From: Bolinopsis microptera
Lineage: Eukaryota; Ctenophora; Tentaculata; Lobata; Bolinopsidae
NCBI RefSeq assembly: GCF_026151205.1
Contig: NC_087076.1
Span: forward strand, 22,748,828-22,812,827
Length of the DNA: 64,000 bases
Reading direction: 5' to 3'
Of this stretch, positions 33,038 to 46,252 are shown in pieces. Numbering within the stretch: position 1 is the stretch's first letter; each line of letters opens with the position of its first letter. The notes below the pieces were generated by a model that was not told the DNA's origin, ran no database searches, and worked only from the letters and a program-made list of their open reading frames with translations. The position numbers and the translations under genes are program-made.

Positions 33038-33750
33038 AAGGGGCCATCTACTTAGGCAGGACGTCCAGCAAATATGGAGGGGGTGGTTTTGGAATTTCGG
33101 ACAAATCCGGAAAGGGGGAGGGGGGTTCTAAAAATCCGAACGTCCGGAATGCGGAAATGTACGCAGAATTAATGAAAAAATCTCATTTATTTCAACTCTT
33201 TGACACTAATTATTTTGTAAGTTAGATCCTTGTATTTTGAACGAGAAGCCGATTCCGAGAGCAGCTAATGAGAGCCGAGACACAACTCGCATATATTATT
33301 AATATTATTTTCCTACTGCCTTAAAACTAATTCGATTGGATGGCTACTTAAGTACTTAAATTTTTAAATGTACTTTAAAAGTACTTAAATCTTTAACTGT
33401 GCTAAACTTGTTAGACACTGAAAGTAAATTTATTATTGTCTATTTTAAGTATAAACTACACATTTTATTAACAATGAATTTGAGTTGGTTTTATTTGTAC
33501 TCTTAAAAGTAGCTTAAAAGTACTTTTAAAAGTAGCTGGAAATCCGGACGTCAGGGGGAGAGGGTGGTTTTGAAAATCCGGACACACCCGGACAGGGGAG
33601 GTTTACCTGGGGACCCCAGGCTATTTATGTTCATAAACATTAAAGAATAAAGATTTGGCGGAATGACAGGCTGAGCGCGGCCCAGTAAGAGGAGGTCTGA
33701 AAATCTGCGTTTTTGGTGGACGTCCTAAGTAGAAAAGAAGGCCCCTAAGC
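33038..33750. mobile_element. GGGGCC...CTACTTAGG inverted-repeat element with a nested insertion
   Basis: Left end ttaaggggccatctacttag then gcaggacgtcca; right end tggacgtcctaagtag then aaaagaaggcccctaa, its inverse with a small insertion. The interior repeats G-rich aatccggacgtc blocks. A TTACCTGGGG element is nested at 33603-33688. No coding capacity. Confidence 0.82.
33603..33688. mobile_element. TTACCTGGGG short element, copy 3 (nested)
   Basis: 86-bp complete copy inserted in the element at 33038-33750. Its clean position shows both termini of the family. Confidence 0.85.
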
Positions 33751-33859
33751 TTGCTCTATCCAGAGCCCTTGCGCTTGCAGTATGCAGTAGCGCGCGCCCG
33801 CCGCTTGACTTGTGAAACAAGCGCGCCCGAAGTGGCGCGAAAGCACATGGTTAGGTGAA

Positions 33860-34530
33860 CCCCTAAGCTTCCAGTATAATTACAAGAGCTTCCTCGATAG
33901 TGACTTGTCTCACTCACACTGACCTCATTGATTGGTCACTGGTCAAAAAGTCAGTAAAACCTGTCATATTTCGGTCAAGAAAACGGCAGAAAAGCTAATT
34001 CTGCTCAAAATCTTCCCTTCTTTTCTGATAGTGATGATATACTGATAGAATTTTATCAATATTAAAGCTTTTTTGGTAATCCAGATACTCAACTTCCAGT
34101 TCCTCAACATGATGACTTTCGCCACTCACACTGACCTCATCGGTCAAAAATGTCACATTTCAGCAGAGGGAACGGCAGATAAGTTTCAAAATCTTCCAAA
34201 ATGTTTACTTCTAATTATATTCTGACGAATTTCTGTTTGTCAAAGCTTTCTTTGGTAATCAAGCTTTCAGTACCTCAATCGTGTCTTGTGCCATCCACAG
34301 AGAACTCATAATTTGGTGATATTCAAGAAAATTCTTAAATTCAGTCAAAACAACGAAATTTAGGTTGCGGAAAGCTGAAGATGTCCTACCTGCTGTACGT
34401 AATTCTCATAATTTTCCTTTCATCAAAGATTTCTCCGGACACAAATAGCTTCCAGAACTTCGATGGTGACTTGTGTTAGTCCTCACTGATTGGTTTAAAA
34501 GTAATTTAACTTCGGCCGACATCTTCGTGT
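33860..34530. repeat. Degenerate repeat of about 180 bp, four units
   Basis: Similar sequence (agctt..ttggtaat..agcttcc..cctc..gtgacttgt..cactcacactgacctca) recurs at about 33861, 34063, 34239 and 34424, strongly diverged. Confidence 0.55.
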
Positions 34531-35480
34531 CAGTAATGGGCAATGGTCGGCGTGTCCAATTCCATGGTCCATGAAATAACAGCGAGGATGGATTTGATCT
34601 AACCGAAGTCCGAACCAGTTCTAGCTGCAGGATTTTATTTAATATCGTATATCATGTCGTGCGCGGCGCGACCAATAGACGATGGATTTAGCTCTACAAA
34701 AGGGTATCTGCGCGTTCCAACTTTTAAAAAAATTGTACTTCTAGATGTCCCGACTCCTGACCGTTGACAGAGAAATCCAGGTTAAATATAATACCCAGAC
34801 ACCAGTAACCGCAACAGTCACCCGCTTCATTTTATTATACTTTCTAGAAAGTTTAGTTATCTTAAATCCAAATATAATTTAGGTCTTTGCAGTGTTCACA
34901 GAAATCTCTTTTATGACCACTATACTGGAAATTCGGAGCAAACCTGAATAATAATCAGTCAACTGAAATACCTCTCAAGAATTGAGATGAAATTCTAGGA
35001 TTGTAGTCACGATTCAAACGATGCAGTTCCATCACAGCATATAGCTCGCTGTCTCTTAACACACAGTTATTGTTAACCTACAAAACTAACAATTGTAATT
35101 TGAGCTGGACTAAATATAAAAACATGTGAGATCACAGTGACGTAGTTAGAAGTGAGGGACAGTGTGGTGATACATAGTGACTTAATTCAACAGGGATTTA
35201 ATACGTAGAAGATACGCCACAGGTCATGTTGCGGAATAAGAATGTGTATCTTTAAACACACTCACAATGGTGATCTTACGATTACGGTGTTAAGATCATT
35301 GCTGGTTGCGGTTAGTTGAATTTCTTAAGGCTAGTTAATCAGCACTGATAGTAGTAATGAATGGGCATTACACAATCTTTCTTTATTTGTTTATTTTTAG
35401 ATATGACAAAAAGGTGTGACGTGATAAAGTTGAAACGGAGTAACATTGCAAAACATACTGGGACACACTATAAGGACCCA
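34531..35480. other. No gene recognised
   Basis: Spacer with no repeat or coding signal that I can support. Confidence 0.4.
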
Positions 35481-35486
35481 ATGCCC

Positions 35487-35971
35487 ATATAATATGGTTA
35501 TTGGCTAAATGCCCATATAATATGGTTATTGGCTAAATGCCCTTACATGGTAATTGGCTAAATGGCAAATGCCCATACATGGCTATAAGCTAAATGCCCT
35601 TATATGGCTATAAGCTAAATGCCCATATATGCTTATTGGCTAAGTGCCCATACATGGCTATTAGCTAAATGCCCATATATGGTTATTGGCTAAGTGCCCA
35701 TACATGGCTATAAGCTAAATGCCCTTATATGGCTATAAGCTAAATGCCCATATATGCTTATTGGCTAAGTGCCCATACATGGCTATTAGCTGAATGCCCA
35801 TATATGGTTATTGGCTAAGTGCCCATACATGGCTATAAGCTAAATGCCCGTATATGGCTATTAGCTAAATGCCCATATATGGTTATTGGCTAAGTGCCCA
35901 TACATGGCTATAAGCTAAATGCCCATACATGGCTATTAGCTAAATGCCCATATATGGTTATTGGCTAAGTG
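35487..35971. repeat. 25-bp minisatellite, about 20 units
   Basis: Unit gctaaatgcccatatatggc plus tatta/tataa. Variants (taagtgcccatacatgg, tgcccttatatgg, tatatgctt) alternate in recurring blocks, showing higher-order duplication. The first units are 28-34 bp. Confidence 0.92.
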
Positions 35972-36107
35972 CCACCTGATTGCCTCCTGTTGAAACAGTG
36001 TCTGATCAGCCTACCATTTCCTTCACATACATTTTACCTGATGTTATTTATTACTGGGTTGATATTCCAGAAGTTTTCAAAAAAGAGTTTTTAATAACTT
36101 CGTAGTA

Positions 36108-36283
36108 CAGTCAAACCTCTATAAGGAACTGAAACCGAGGGGTTCCGTTCTGGCCCTTCACACTTTGTTTCTGTCTAGTTCTAATGTACCGTCACAATAG
36201 TAACTTTAATATACCGGGACTCTCTGTAGTGGGTAGTGGGTCTCGATATGCCAGGCCTCTTCTATATATAATAGGTTTGACTG
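36108..36283. mobile_element. pogo/Tigger-like MITE, 176 bp
   Basis: Termini CAGTCAAACCT and its inverse, flanked by TA on both sides (36106-36107 and 36284-36285). The CAGTnnAACCTCTATAAGGAAC-type end and TA target suit the pogo branch of Tc1/mariner. No coding capacity. Confidence 0.82.
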
Positions 36284-38470
36284 TATAAGAAATTTACACT
36301 TTACAGATACTTTACAGATAATTTATAGATACTTTACAGATACTGTTCAGATACTGTTCCTATCCGGAAATAACAAACCCAGGATATCCATATTCCAGAG
36401 TTATCAGTATCTCTCAAGGGAATATAAAGCTGTCATCACTTTAGTACAGTTGTGTCTTGAGTAGCTTCAACTCGTTCAGCATTCCATTTACATACCACAA
36501 CTCCATACATGTACATTAGCTACAACTTCTGATGTCAACAGCTTCTCACGTTTCCTTTTGTTACATGAATCAAACGAGATTTATTGTTATCTACCGTTCT
36601 TATCTTACTTTCCCTTTGTTATGACGGGTAGTGTTCTACATTAAGACTACACTACTGTCATGCGTGTCAGAGGCTAGCTACTGTTGACTGCTTGTTTAAC
36701 CTGTAATTACATTAAGATGATGTTTACAGCTGACAATGCAACTGTACGATAGTTCTAAGTAACCGAGGTCCCAAAAATTTAAAGTTGGTATTTTTCTTGG
36801 AATCGAGGGAGCTCATAACTACAATTCTATTTAACTGGTAGAACAGAGAAATAGGTTAACTTGTTGCAAAGTTAGTTACAAAAGGGGAGAAAGCACTGAA
36901 AGGAAGTTGTAATATCGAGGTAGCTTGTTGCACTGTCTTTAAATATTACATATTATATATTACACCAACATGTTCCACTACAATATGTCATTTTTGAGGA
37001 GGGTGGCTTTTTTAAAGCAGACTAATTTAACTATTATAAGTCATGTTTTTAGTCATTTTTATAAATTCAAGTGGAAAAAGTCCCATTTAATATGGATTGT
37101 GGTATGGGTGGTATGTACGATTATGAGGCTTTAATTGTCCGGTAGATTCAGGGTAACTGTGACGTAATGTGACTGTAATCCTGAGTGAGAATGTGAAAAT
37201 TAGGAAGATATCTCACCTCTAACTCAGCAGGGTGTAAGGAGTTTAAGGAATGTACATTGTCTGTACATTCCTTAAATTTAACGGATTTACATTCAGGATC
37301 ATTGTAGTTTTGAAGATTAGTGTACACGTATTGTAATTGTCGTGGTGTGTGTTTTAATGTAATAAAAGGAGTAGGTAAGTGTGTGATTTAATGCTGTTGA
37401 TCTGTATTACACATGTAGAATAATACAAAGTAAACAATGTGCTGTGATGTGTAATGTAATATGTGTAATGTAAATGTGGTACAAGTAATATAGGTGCTGT
37501 TTGTTGTTCATGAAAACAGAATGTTTAAATCTTTACAAGCATGTTGACCAATCCGTGTTATAATGAAGTGTGTTATTTGAAGTCTTAAACACGTACTAAA
37601 CACGTGCAGAATAAGAGATAAGATCTACTTTGTGATTGGTTGGAAGCAGGTCATGTGATATGACTCATTATGGCTATCCTACCACTTAGATACCAAGCGT
37701 CAACTATTTTGCCGTCTACGTTTCTGCTAAATAATTGTTTAAATGCAGACCTAGAAACTTGGAATGATTATGATGCTGCTCTTTGATACCATTGTACTGC
37801 TGATTGAAGTACTTATAAAGGTATTTATATGAAGTATTTATGAACCGCTATATTTACGAACAAAATAAGCTGCTAATTGGGCCACTTGGGGATTCTCAGA
37901 GGAGATATTCTTTATTTAATTTATACTATATTTTTTATCATGCTATATTTCATAGTATATTTTATACTATATGTCCATATAGCTCAGTGATCATTACAGC
38001 TACACTGTATACCAAGTTTAGAGCACTACGATCATGTGTTATTTTATTAGAATTAGATGTAGAAATATGATGGAAACAAAACCTCACTGTTATATTATAT
38101 CTATATTATATTTTAAACTTGACGAAATCCCCCCGGCAACGGGGACATAGAAGAAAAAACATTGAAAATTGACCAAAAAATGACCCTCTGGTGACACCAA
38201 TTTCAGCTCGCAAATGGAGTTGAAACCTCCCCCTCCCTCCCGCAGGTATCAGGCCTGTTATTCCTATTGTTGATGTTGTAACGTACATGCTGAGTGACAA
38301 TATTAACACGTACAGTAGACATGAAGTTGAGTACGTCATATGATGACGTGTCACTACTATACCAGGTAATTCATGTAATGGTCATTTAATGAGCTCCTAG
38401 CAGTGGGGCTAGCACACACGTACAACATCAGATACTGTACCTGACTATTTGAAGAGCTCTTTATAGCGAC
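36284..38470. other. No gene recognised
   Basis: AT-rich spacer. It holds a short perfect hairpin at about 37237-37266 (aaggaatgtaca / tgtacattcctt) and short frames without family resemblance. Confidence 0.4.
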
Positions 38471-38479
38471 TATATTAGG

Positions 38480-38655
38480 AGTCCCATTAGGGGTCCCGTT
38501 CAGGTATTACGACACCCCCTTTGGACAATGTTAACCCCCCTCCCCCCCCCCCCACCCCCCGGAATCAATTAGACACGTGTCTATTGTGTTAAAATTAGCG
38601 TAATCATTTGGAAACCCCCTAAGTGATTACGACTATTTTAGGGGGTTTCGTCTAT
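38480..38655. repeat. GATTACG-family remnant
   Basis: ggggtcccgttcaggtatta on the left, a C-run, gtaatcatttggaaaccccc, and gattacg near the right end. Probably a decayed relative of 11869-12406. Confidence 0.5.
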
Positions 38656-40440
38656 ATGATCGTGTGAGATTAAACCTGCTAAACCTGTTTAATATCATTA
38701 TTATACCCACACAGGTTGGTGTCCATGTCGTTACTCCAGCTTGATTTAGTACAACTAAAACTGTGTGTTGTAGCAAAACAACACGCTAACTGTGGGGGTT
38801 ATAGCTATAATAACCTATAACCTGTAGCTGTGTAGCTGTGTAGCTGTGTCCTGTGGGGGTGAAATTAAGATAACATATTATATAATATCCTCTGTTTTTA
38901 TATTTAACTGTAGGGTTAGGTTGCTACACAGTGAAGTGAATGTTATGATCTGAACACTATCTCTATACAGTTATTATCTATTATACACTATCTCTATACA
39001 GTTATTATCTATTATATTATATACAGTTATAGATCTGCTCTTACATGTGGCGAGGGCTCGTCCAGTCTCCTTACTCTGCTTTGTTCTGTTAATTAGATAT
39101 AAATATGTGATATCTAACATGGTAACATGGTATAGGACCAATTAAAACTCTGGACAATAGGGCCTGGGTTACATTATGAAATTTCGTCGGGCCCTAAAAC
39201 TATGTACAAATTATACATAGCATACAAAATATACATTATATATAATGTATATAATGTATATTTTGTAAGTTTGTACACTGCAGAGTGCATTATTTACGTT
39301 ATTATTCCTGTTTTCATTTTAACGACGCAGAGCTAAAGGGTTGTATTTCTATTGTGTTAAAATATTACGGGACAATAACAAGATAAGAGTTAACAATCTA
39401 CCTGGTAATTATTCAAGATAGCAGGACGCTTGTAAAACAGCTACAATAGTCAATATCCCTAGCCGGGTGATATTCACCAGGTAATGAGAAGGAATGTGAC
39501 ATTGACAGGGATCACAATCCGTCAATTACCCCCCGGCCCCCCCCCCCCCCCCTTTATAAAACAACATTAGCCTAGCATACATTAGCCTGGCAGGACGTGT
39601 GTTACGTATCACACGGAGAATGTAACTAAATTATGTAACTAAATTATAGCACAATGTAAATCTTACTTACGAATTATCACACTGCCCTAACAAAATAATA
39701 ATGTGTATATCCTACATACCCTTGGTTGTGATGTATATTAATTTAAATGCAGTGAAAAGCAGAGAGATTGCTCGGATCTTTCCAATAATTAACGGACAGT
39801 TTGACTGGTAACATGGTCTTATGCTCACTTTCACTGTTCACAGTAGCTTTCGTGAATATCACCACATTACACATTAATTCTCATGATACACTCATTTGAG
39901 ATCAGACTGTGACAATTAGAAATTCTAGTAGAATGGGGGTGGGGGGGGGGGGGTCATACACTTAGTACTGGACGTCCGAAACTTAGTACCTGATCCCCCG
40001 GCCCCCCCTCCCCGGTAGGATGCCGACTGAAAATTCTACTAGTTCCGTCATGATTGCGGTAGTCTGAGTGTAACACGCAGCGCATATAATAATACGCAAG
40101 TATCAAGTTGCAAACTTAGGGACATTCTCTGCTTTAAAAACTTTACTTCCTAGGGTGGGAACATTTATAGAGACGATAAAACGGCAGCAGAGGTCAGAGT
40201 CTACCGTCTCAGAAAAAGTATTCAGCTGTACGAGGATTAACAGCCTGAGCTATGTACGATCCAGCAGGGCTGGGAACTTACGCCGAGCCCTAAACGTTAC
40301 AATGTATTGAATAATAAATTAGCATAACAACCCCGAGGGTGGCACTTCAGGAGCTAGGAGTAAGGGACAGGGGTACACAATGTTTCCAGAACATTCCTTA
40401 GCACCAGAACATTTGGTCTCTAGTCTCATTGTTATTATTA
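38656..40440. other. No gene recognised
   Basis: AT-rich spacer with a palindromic run at about 39224-39267 (aaaatatacattatatataa...) and a G-run / AGTACC repeat remnant at 39935-40015. Confidence 0.4.
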
Positions 40441-40446
40441 TACACT

Positions 40447-40704
<258 letters not shown>

Positions 40705-40950
40705 CATCGAGGGTACACTGTAGAGTGTAGACACACAGGACACACTGCACACTATTAGTTAATAGCACGGAAGTGTAGTAGTCCCCCCAATATTGTGTGA
40801 GCTCACTCTGTGTTACACACACAATACACTGAGAGATGATTATCAGTAACAATTAACAAGCTCTTTATTAGCATGGACTATAACAGGAGGGAGGGAGGTG
40901 GGGGTATCTTGGGGGTACCTTGGGGAGAAGGGAGGGGGGAGGGGAGCAGT

Positions 40951-41660
40951 GTAAGTACACTTACTTCTACTTTCAGAAACGTGCAATATTGCTTGTAAGT
41001 ACACTTACTTTTACTTTCAGAAACGTGCAATATTGCTTGTAAGTACACTTACTTCTACTTTCAGAAACGTGCAATATTGCTTGTAAGTACACTTACTTCT
41101 ACTTTAAGAAACGTGCAATATTGCTTGTAAGTACACTTACTTCTACTTTCAGAAACGTGCAATATTGCTTGTAAGTACACTTACTTCTACTTTCAGAAAC
41201 GTGCAATATTGCTTGTAAGTACACTTACTTCTACTTTCAGAAACGTGCAATATTGCTTGTAAGTACACTTACTTCTACTTTAAGAAACGTGCAATATTGC
41301 TTGTAAGTACACTTACTTCTACTTTCAGAAACGTGCAATATTGCTTGTAAGTACACTTACTTCTACTTTCAGAAACGTGCAATATTGCTTGTAAGTACAC
41401 TTACTTCTACTTTCAGAAACGTGCAATATTGCTTGTAAGTACACTTACTTCTACTTTCAGAAACGTGCAATATTGCTTGTAAGTACACTTACTTCTACTT
41501 TCAGAAACGTGCAATATTGCTTGTAAGTACACTTACTTTTTACTTTTAAGAACGTTTAATATTACCTGTAAGTACACTTACTTTTTACTTTTAAGAACGT
41601 TTAATATTGTCTGTAAGTACACCTACTTTTTACTTTTAAGAACGTTTAATATTGTCTGTA
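40951..41660. repeat. 44-bp minisatellite, about 16 units
   Basis: Unit gtaagtacacttacttctac, then tttcagaaacgtgcaatatt and gctt. The first 13 units or so are nearly identical; the last three are diverged (tacttttaagaacgtttaat). Each unit holds the palindrome gtaagtacacttac. Confidence 0.95.
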
Positions 41661-41865
41661 AAAGGTCACTCCCCTAGCATTAGCAGCACAACTGCGTTTC
41701 TAAAACCAATCTACACTGAGCTACAGCCTCGCCCACGTGCTGGCCCACATGCTCTAAAAGCTACCCTGGAGCATGATTAAAAGTGCAGTTCTTGGGAAAA
41801 CAGAGGACCTGTGAAGTAATAATGGTTTAATGTGTAGTAAAGGGCTACAGGGCCAGGGTAGAAAA

Positions 41866-44800
41866 ATAATATACAATTGGAGATGAAGGGAAGATGGTAA
41901 TGATATATATAATATACAATTGGAGATGAAGGGGAGATGGTAATGATATATATAATATACAATTGGAGATGAAGGGAAGATGGTAATGATATATATAATA
42001 TACAATTGGAGATGAAGGGAAGATGGTAATGATATATATAATATACAATTGGAGATGAAGGGGAGATGGTAATGATATATATAATATACAATTGGAGATG
42101 AAGGGAAGATGGTAATGATATATATAATATACAATTGGAGATGAAGGGAAGATGGTAATGATATATATAATATACAATTCGAGATGAAGGGAAGATGGTA
42201 ATGATATATATAATATACAATTGGAGATGAAGGGAAGATGGTAATGATATATATAATATACAATTGGAGATGAAGGGGAGATGGTAATGATATATATAAT
42301 ATACAATTGGAGATGAAGGGAAGATGGTAATGATATATATAATATACAATTGGAGATGAAGGGAAGATGGTAATGATATATATAATATACAATTGGAGAT
42401 GAAGGGAAGATGGTAATGATATATATAATATACAATTGGAGATGAAGGGGAGATGGTAATGATATATATAATATACAATTGGAGATGAAGGGAAGATGGT
42501 AATGATATATATAATATACAATTGGAGATGAAGGGAAGATGGTAATGATATATATAATATACAATTCGAGATGAAGGGAAGATGGTAATGATATATATAA
42601 TATACAATTGGAGATGAAGGGAAGATGGTAATGATATATATAATATACAATTGGAGATGAAGGGGAGATGGTAATGATATATATAATATACAATTGGAGA
42701 TGAAGGGGAGATGGTAATGATATATATAATATACAATTGGAGATGAAGGGAAGATGGTAATGATATATATAATATACAATTGGAGATGAAGGGAAGATGG
42801 TAATGATATATATAATATACAATTGGAGATGAAGGGGAGATGGTAATGATATATATAATATACAATTGGAGATGAAGGGAAGATGGTAATGATATATATA
42901 ATATACAATTGGAGATGAAGGGAAGATGGTAATGATATATATAATATACAATTGGAGATGAAGGGAGATGGTAATGATATATATAATATACAATTGGAGA
43001 TGAAGGGAAGATGGTAATGATATATATAATATACAATTGGAGATGAAGGGAAGATGGTAATGATATATATAATATACAATTGGAGATGAAGGGGAGATGG
43101 TAATGATATATATAATATACAATTCGAGATGAAGGGAAGATGGTAATGATATATATAATATACAATTGGAGATGAAGGGGAGATGGTAATGATATATATA
43201 ATATACAATTGGAGATGAAGGGAAGATGGTAATGATATATATAATATACAATTGGAGATGAAGGGGAGATGGTAATGATATATATAATATACAATTGGAG
43301 ATGAAGGGAAGATGGTAATGATATATATAATATACAATTGGAGATGAAGGGAAGATGGTAATGATATATATAATATACAATTGGAGATGAAGGGGGGATG
43401 GTAAATAATATACAATTGGAGATGAAGGGAAGATGGTAATGATATATATAATATACAATTGGAGATGAAGGGAAGATGGTAATGATATATATAATATACA
43501 ATTGGAGATGAAGGGGAGATGGTAATGATATATATAATATACAATTGGAGATGAAGGGAAGATGGTAATGATATATATAATATACAATTGGAGATGAAGG
43601 GAAGATGGTAATGATATATATAATATACAATTGGAGATGAAGGGGAGATGGTAATGATATATATAATATACAATTGGAGATGAAGGGAAGATGGTAATGA
43701 TATATATAATATACAATTGGAGATGAAGGGAAGATGGTAATGATATATATAATATACAATTCGAGATGAAGGGAAGATGGTAATGATATATATAATATAC
43801 AATTGGAGATGAAGGGAAGATGGTAATGATATATATAATATACAATTGGAGATGAAGGGGAGATGGTAATGATATATATAATATACAATTGGAGATGAAG
43901 GGGAGATGGTAATGATATATATAATATACAATTGGAGATGAAGGGAAGATGGTAATGATATATATAATATACAATTGGAGATGAAGGGAAGATGGTAATG
44001 ATATATATAATATACAATTGGAGATGAAGGGGAGATGGTAATGATATATATAATATACAATTGGAGATGAAGGGAAGATGGTAATGATATATATAATATA
44101 CAATTGGAGATGAAGGGAAGATGGTAATGATATATATAATATACAATTGGAGATGAAGGGGAGATGGTAATGATATATATAATATACAATTGGAGATGAA
44201 GGGAAGATGGTAATGATATATATAATATACAATTGGAGATGAAGGGAAGATGGTAATGATATATATAATATACAATTGGAGATGAAGGGGAGATGGTAAT
44301 GATATATATAATATACAATTCGAGATGAAGGGAAGATGGTAATGATATATATAATATACAATTGGAGATGAAGGGGAGATGGTAATGATATATATAATAT
44401 ACAATTGGAGATGAAGGGAAGATGGTAATGATATATATAATATACAATTGGAGATGAAGGGGAGATGGTAATGATATATATAATATACAATTGGAGATGA
44501 AGGGAAGATGGTAATGATATATATAATATACAATTGGAGATGAAGGGAAGATGGTAATGATATATATAATATACAATTGGAGATGAAGGGGAGATGGTAA
44601 ATAATATACAATTGGAGATGAAGGGAAGATGGTAATGATATATATAATATACAATTGGAGATGAAGGGAAGATGGTAATGATATATATAATATACAATTG
44701 GAGATGAAGGGGAGATGGTAATGATATATATAATATACAATTGGAGATGAAGGGAAGATGGTAATGATATATATAATATACAATTGGAGATGAAGGGAAG

Positions 44801-45505
44801 ATGGTAATGATATATATAATATACAATTGGAGATGAAGGGAAGATGGTAATGATATATATAATATACAATTGGAGATGAAGGGGAGATGGTAATGATATA
44901 TATAATATACAATTGGAGATGAAGGGAAGATGGTAATGATATATATAATATACAATTGGAGATGAAGGGAAGATGGTAATGATATATATAATATACAATT
45001 GGAGATGAAGGGAAGATGGTAATGATATATATAATATACAATTGGAGATGAAGGGAAGATGGTAATGATATATATAATATACAATTCGAGATGAAGGGAA
45101 GATGGTAATGATATATATAATATACAATTGGAGATGAAGGGAAGATGGTAATGATATATATAATATACAATTGGGGATGAAGGGGAGATGGTAATGATAT
45201 ATATAATATACAATTCGAGATGAAGGGAAGATGGTAATGATATATATAATATACAATTGGAGATGAAGGGAAGATGGTAATGATATATATAATATACAAT
45301 TGGAGATGAAGGGAAGATGGTAATGATATATATAATATACAATTGGAGATGAAGGGAAGATGGTAATGATATATATAATATACAATTGGAGATGAAGGGA
45401 AGATGGTAATGATATATATAATATACAATTGGAGATGAAGGGAAGATGGTAATGATATATATAATATACAATTGAAGATGAAGGGGAGATGGTAATGATA
45501 TTGGC
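41866..45505. repeat. 43-bp satellite array, about 84 units
   Basis: Unit tatacaattggagatgaagg, then gaagatggtaatgatatata and taa, highly homogeneous. Variants are gggg/ggga, cgag/ggag and two units missing the tgatatat part (near 43400 and 44598). Forty-three is one more than a multiple of three, so all three minus frames stay open for 1,200 codons with a three-unit peptide period. I treat these frames as artefacts. Variant units recur about 1.19-1.20 kb apart, showing a higher-order duplication. Confidence 0.96.
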
Positions 45506-45529
45506 GGGTGTTTAATACTCTTCCAGTAG

Positions 45530-46085
45530 AGAGGAGGAGGAGGTGCTGGAAAGCTGCAGGGTGAGAAACCACAGCTTAAGCAAGGTAGAGAACATGAAGT
45601 ACTTACATAATAAAGTAAGGAGGAGAGTGAGGAGGAGGAGAGAAGGTGCTGGAAAGCTGCAGGGTGAGAAACCACAGCTTAAGCAAGGTAGAGAACATGA
45701 AGTTGTATAATGAAGTAAGGAGGAGAGGAGAAGGTGCTGGAAAGCTGCAGGGTGAGAAACCACAGCTTAAGCGAGGTAGAGAACATGAAGTTGTATAATG
45801 AAGTAAGGAGGAGAGGAGAAGGTGCTGGAAAGCTGCAGGGTGAGAAACCACAGCTTAAGCAAGGTAGAGAACATGAAGTTATATAATAAAGTAAGGAGGA
45901 GAGAAGGTGCTGGAAAGCTGCAGGGTGAGAAACCACAGCTTAAGCAAGGTAGAGAACATGAAGTTATATAATAAAGTAAGGAGGAGAGGAGAAGGTGCTG
46001 GAAAGCTGCAGGGTGAGAAACCACAGCAAGGTAGAGAACATGAAGTTATATAATAAAGTAAGGAGGAGAGTGAGAAGGAGAGTGA
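45530..46085. repeat. 88-bp tandem repeat, about six units
   Basis: Units begin gtgctggaaagctgcagggt at about 45543, 45646, 45734, 45822, 45906 and 45995, and continue with gagaaaccacagcttaagc. The first spacing is 103 bp, the rest 84-89. Confidence 0.93.
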
Positions 46086-46252
46086 GCGGTGCAATAAGCT
46101 TAATTAAACGCCAAACCTCATATTATATAATATATAATATAATATAATATATATATAGAACTACTAAACTAGATCTACAGAATACATGATGTTAATGGAG
46201 CACACCGTCACTGTTTAATATTATTGATATATCAAGAGCTTAATTTCAGACA

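Noticed and set aside
35487-35971. CRISPR-like regular repeat array
   Set aside because: Units are contiguous 25-bp tandem repeats without unique spacers, in a eukaryotic genome. The same holds for the 44-bp, 88-bp and 21-bp arrays.
41754-45675. Three giant hydrophobic proteins of about 1,200-1,276 residues on the minus strand
   Set aside because: They are translations of a 43-bp satellite whose period is not a multiple of three. There is no domain and no independent gene evidence.
45512-46094. Several overlapping frames starting MVSHPAAFQHLL
   Set aside because: The same peptide recurs because the frames lie in an 88-bp tandem repeat.
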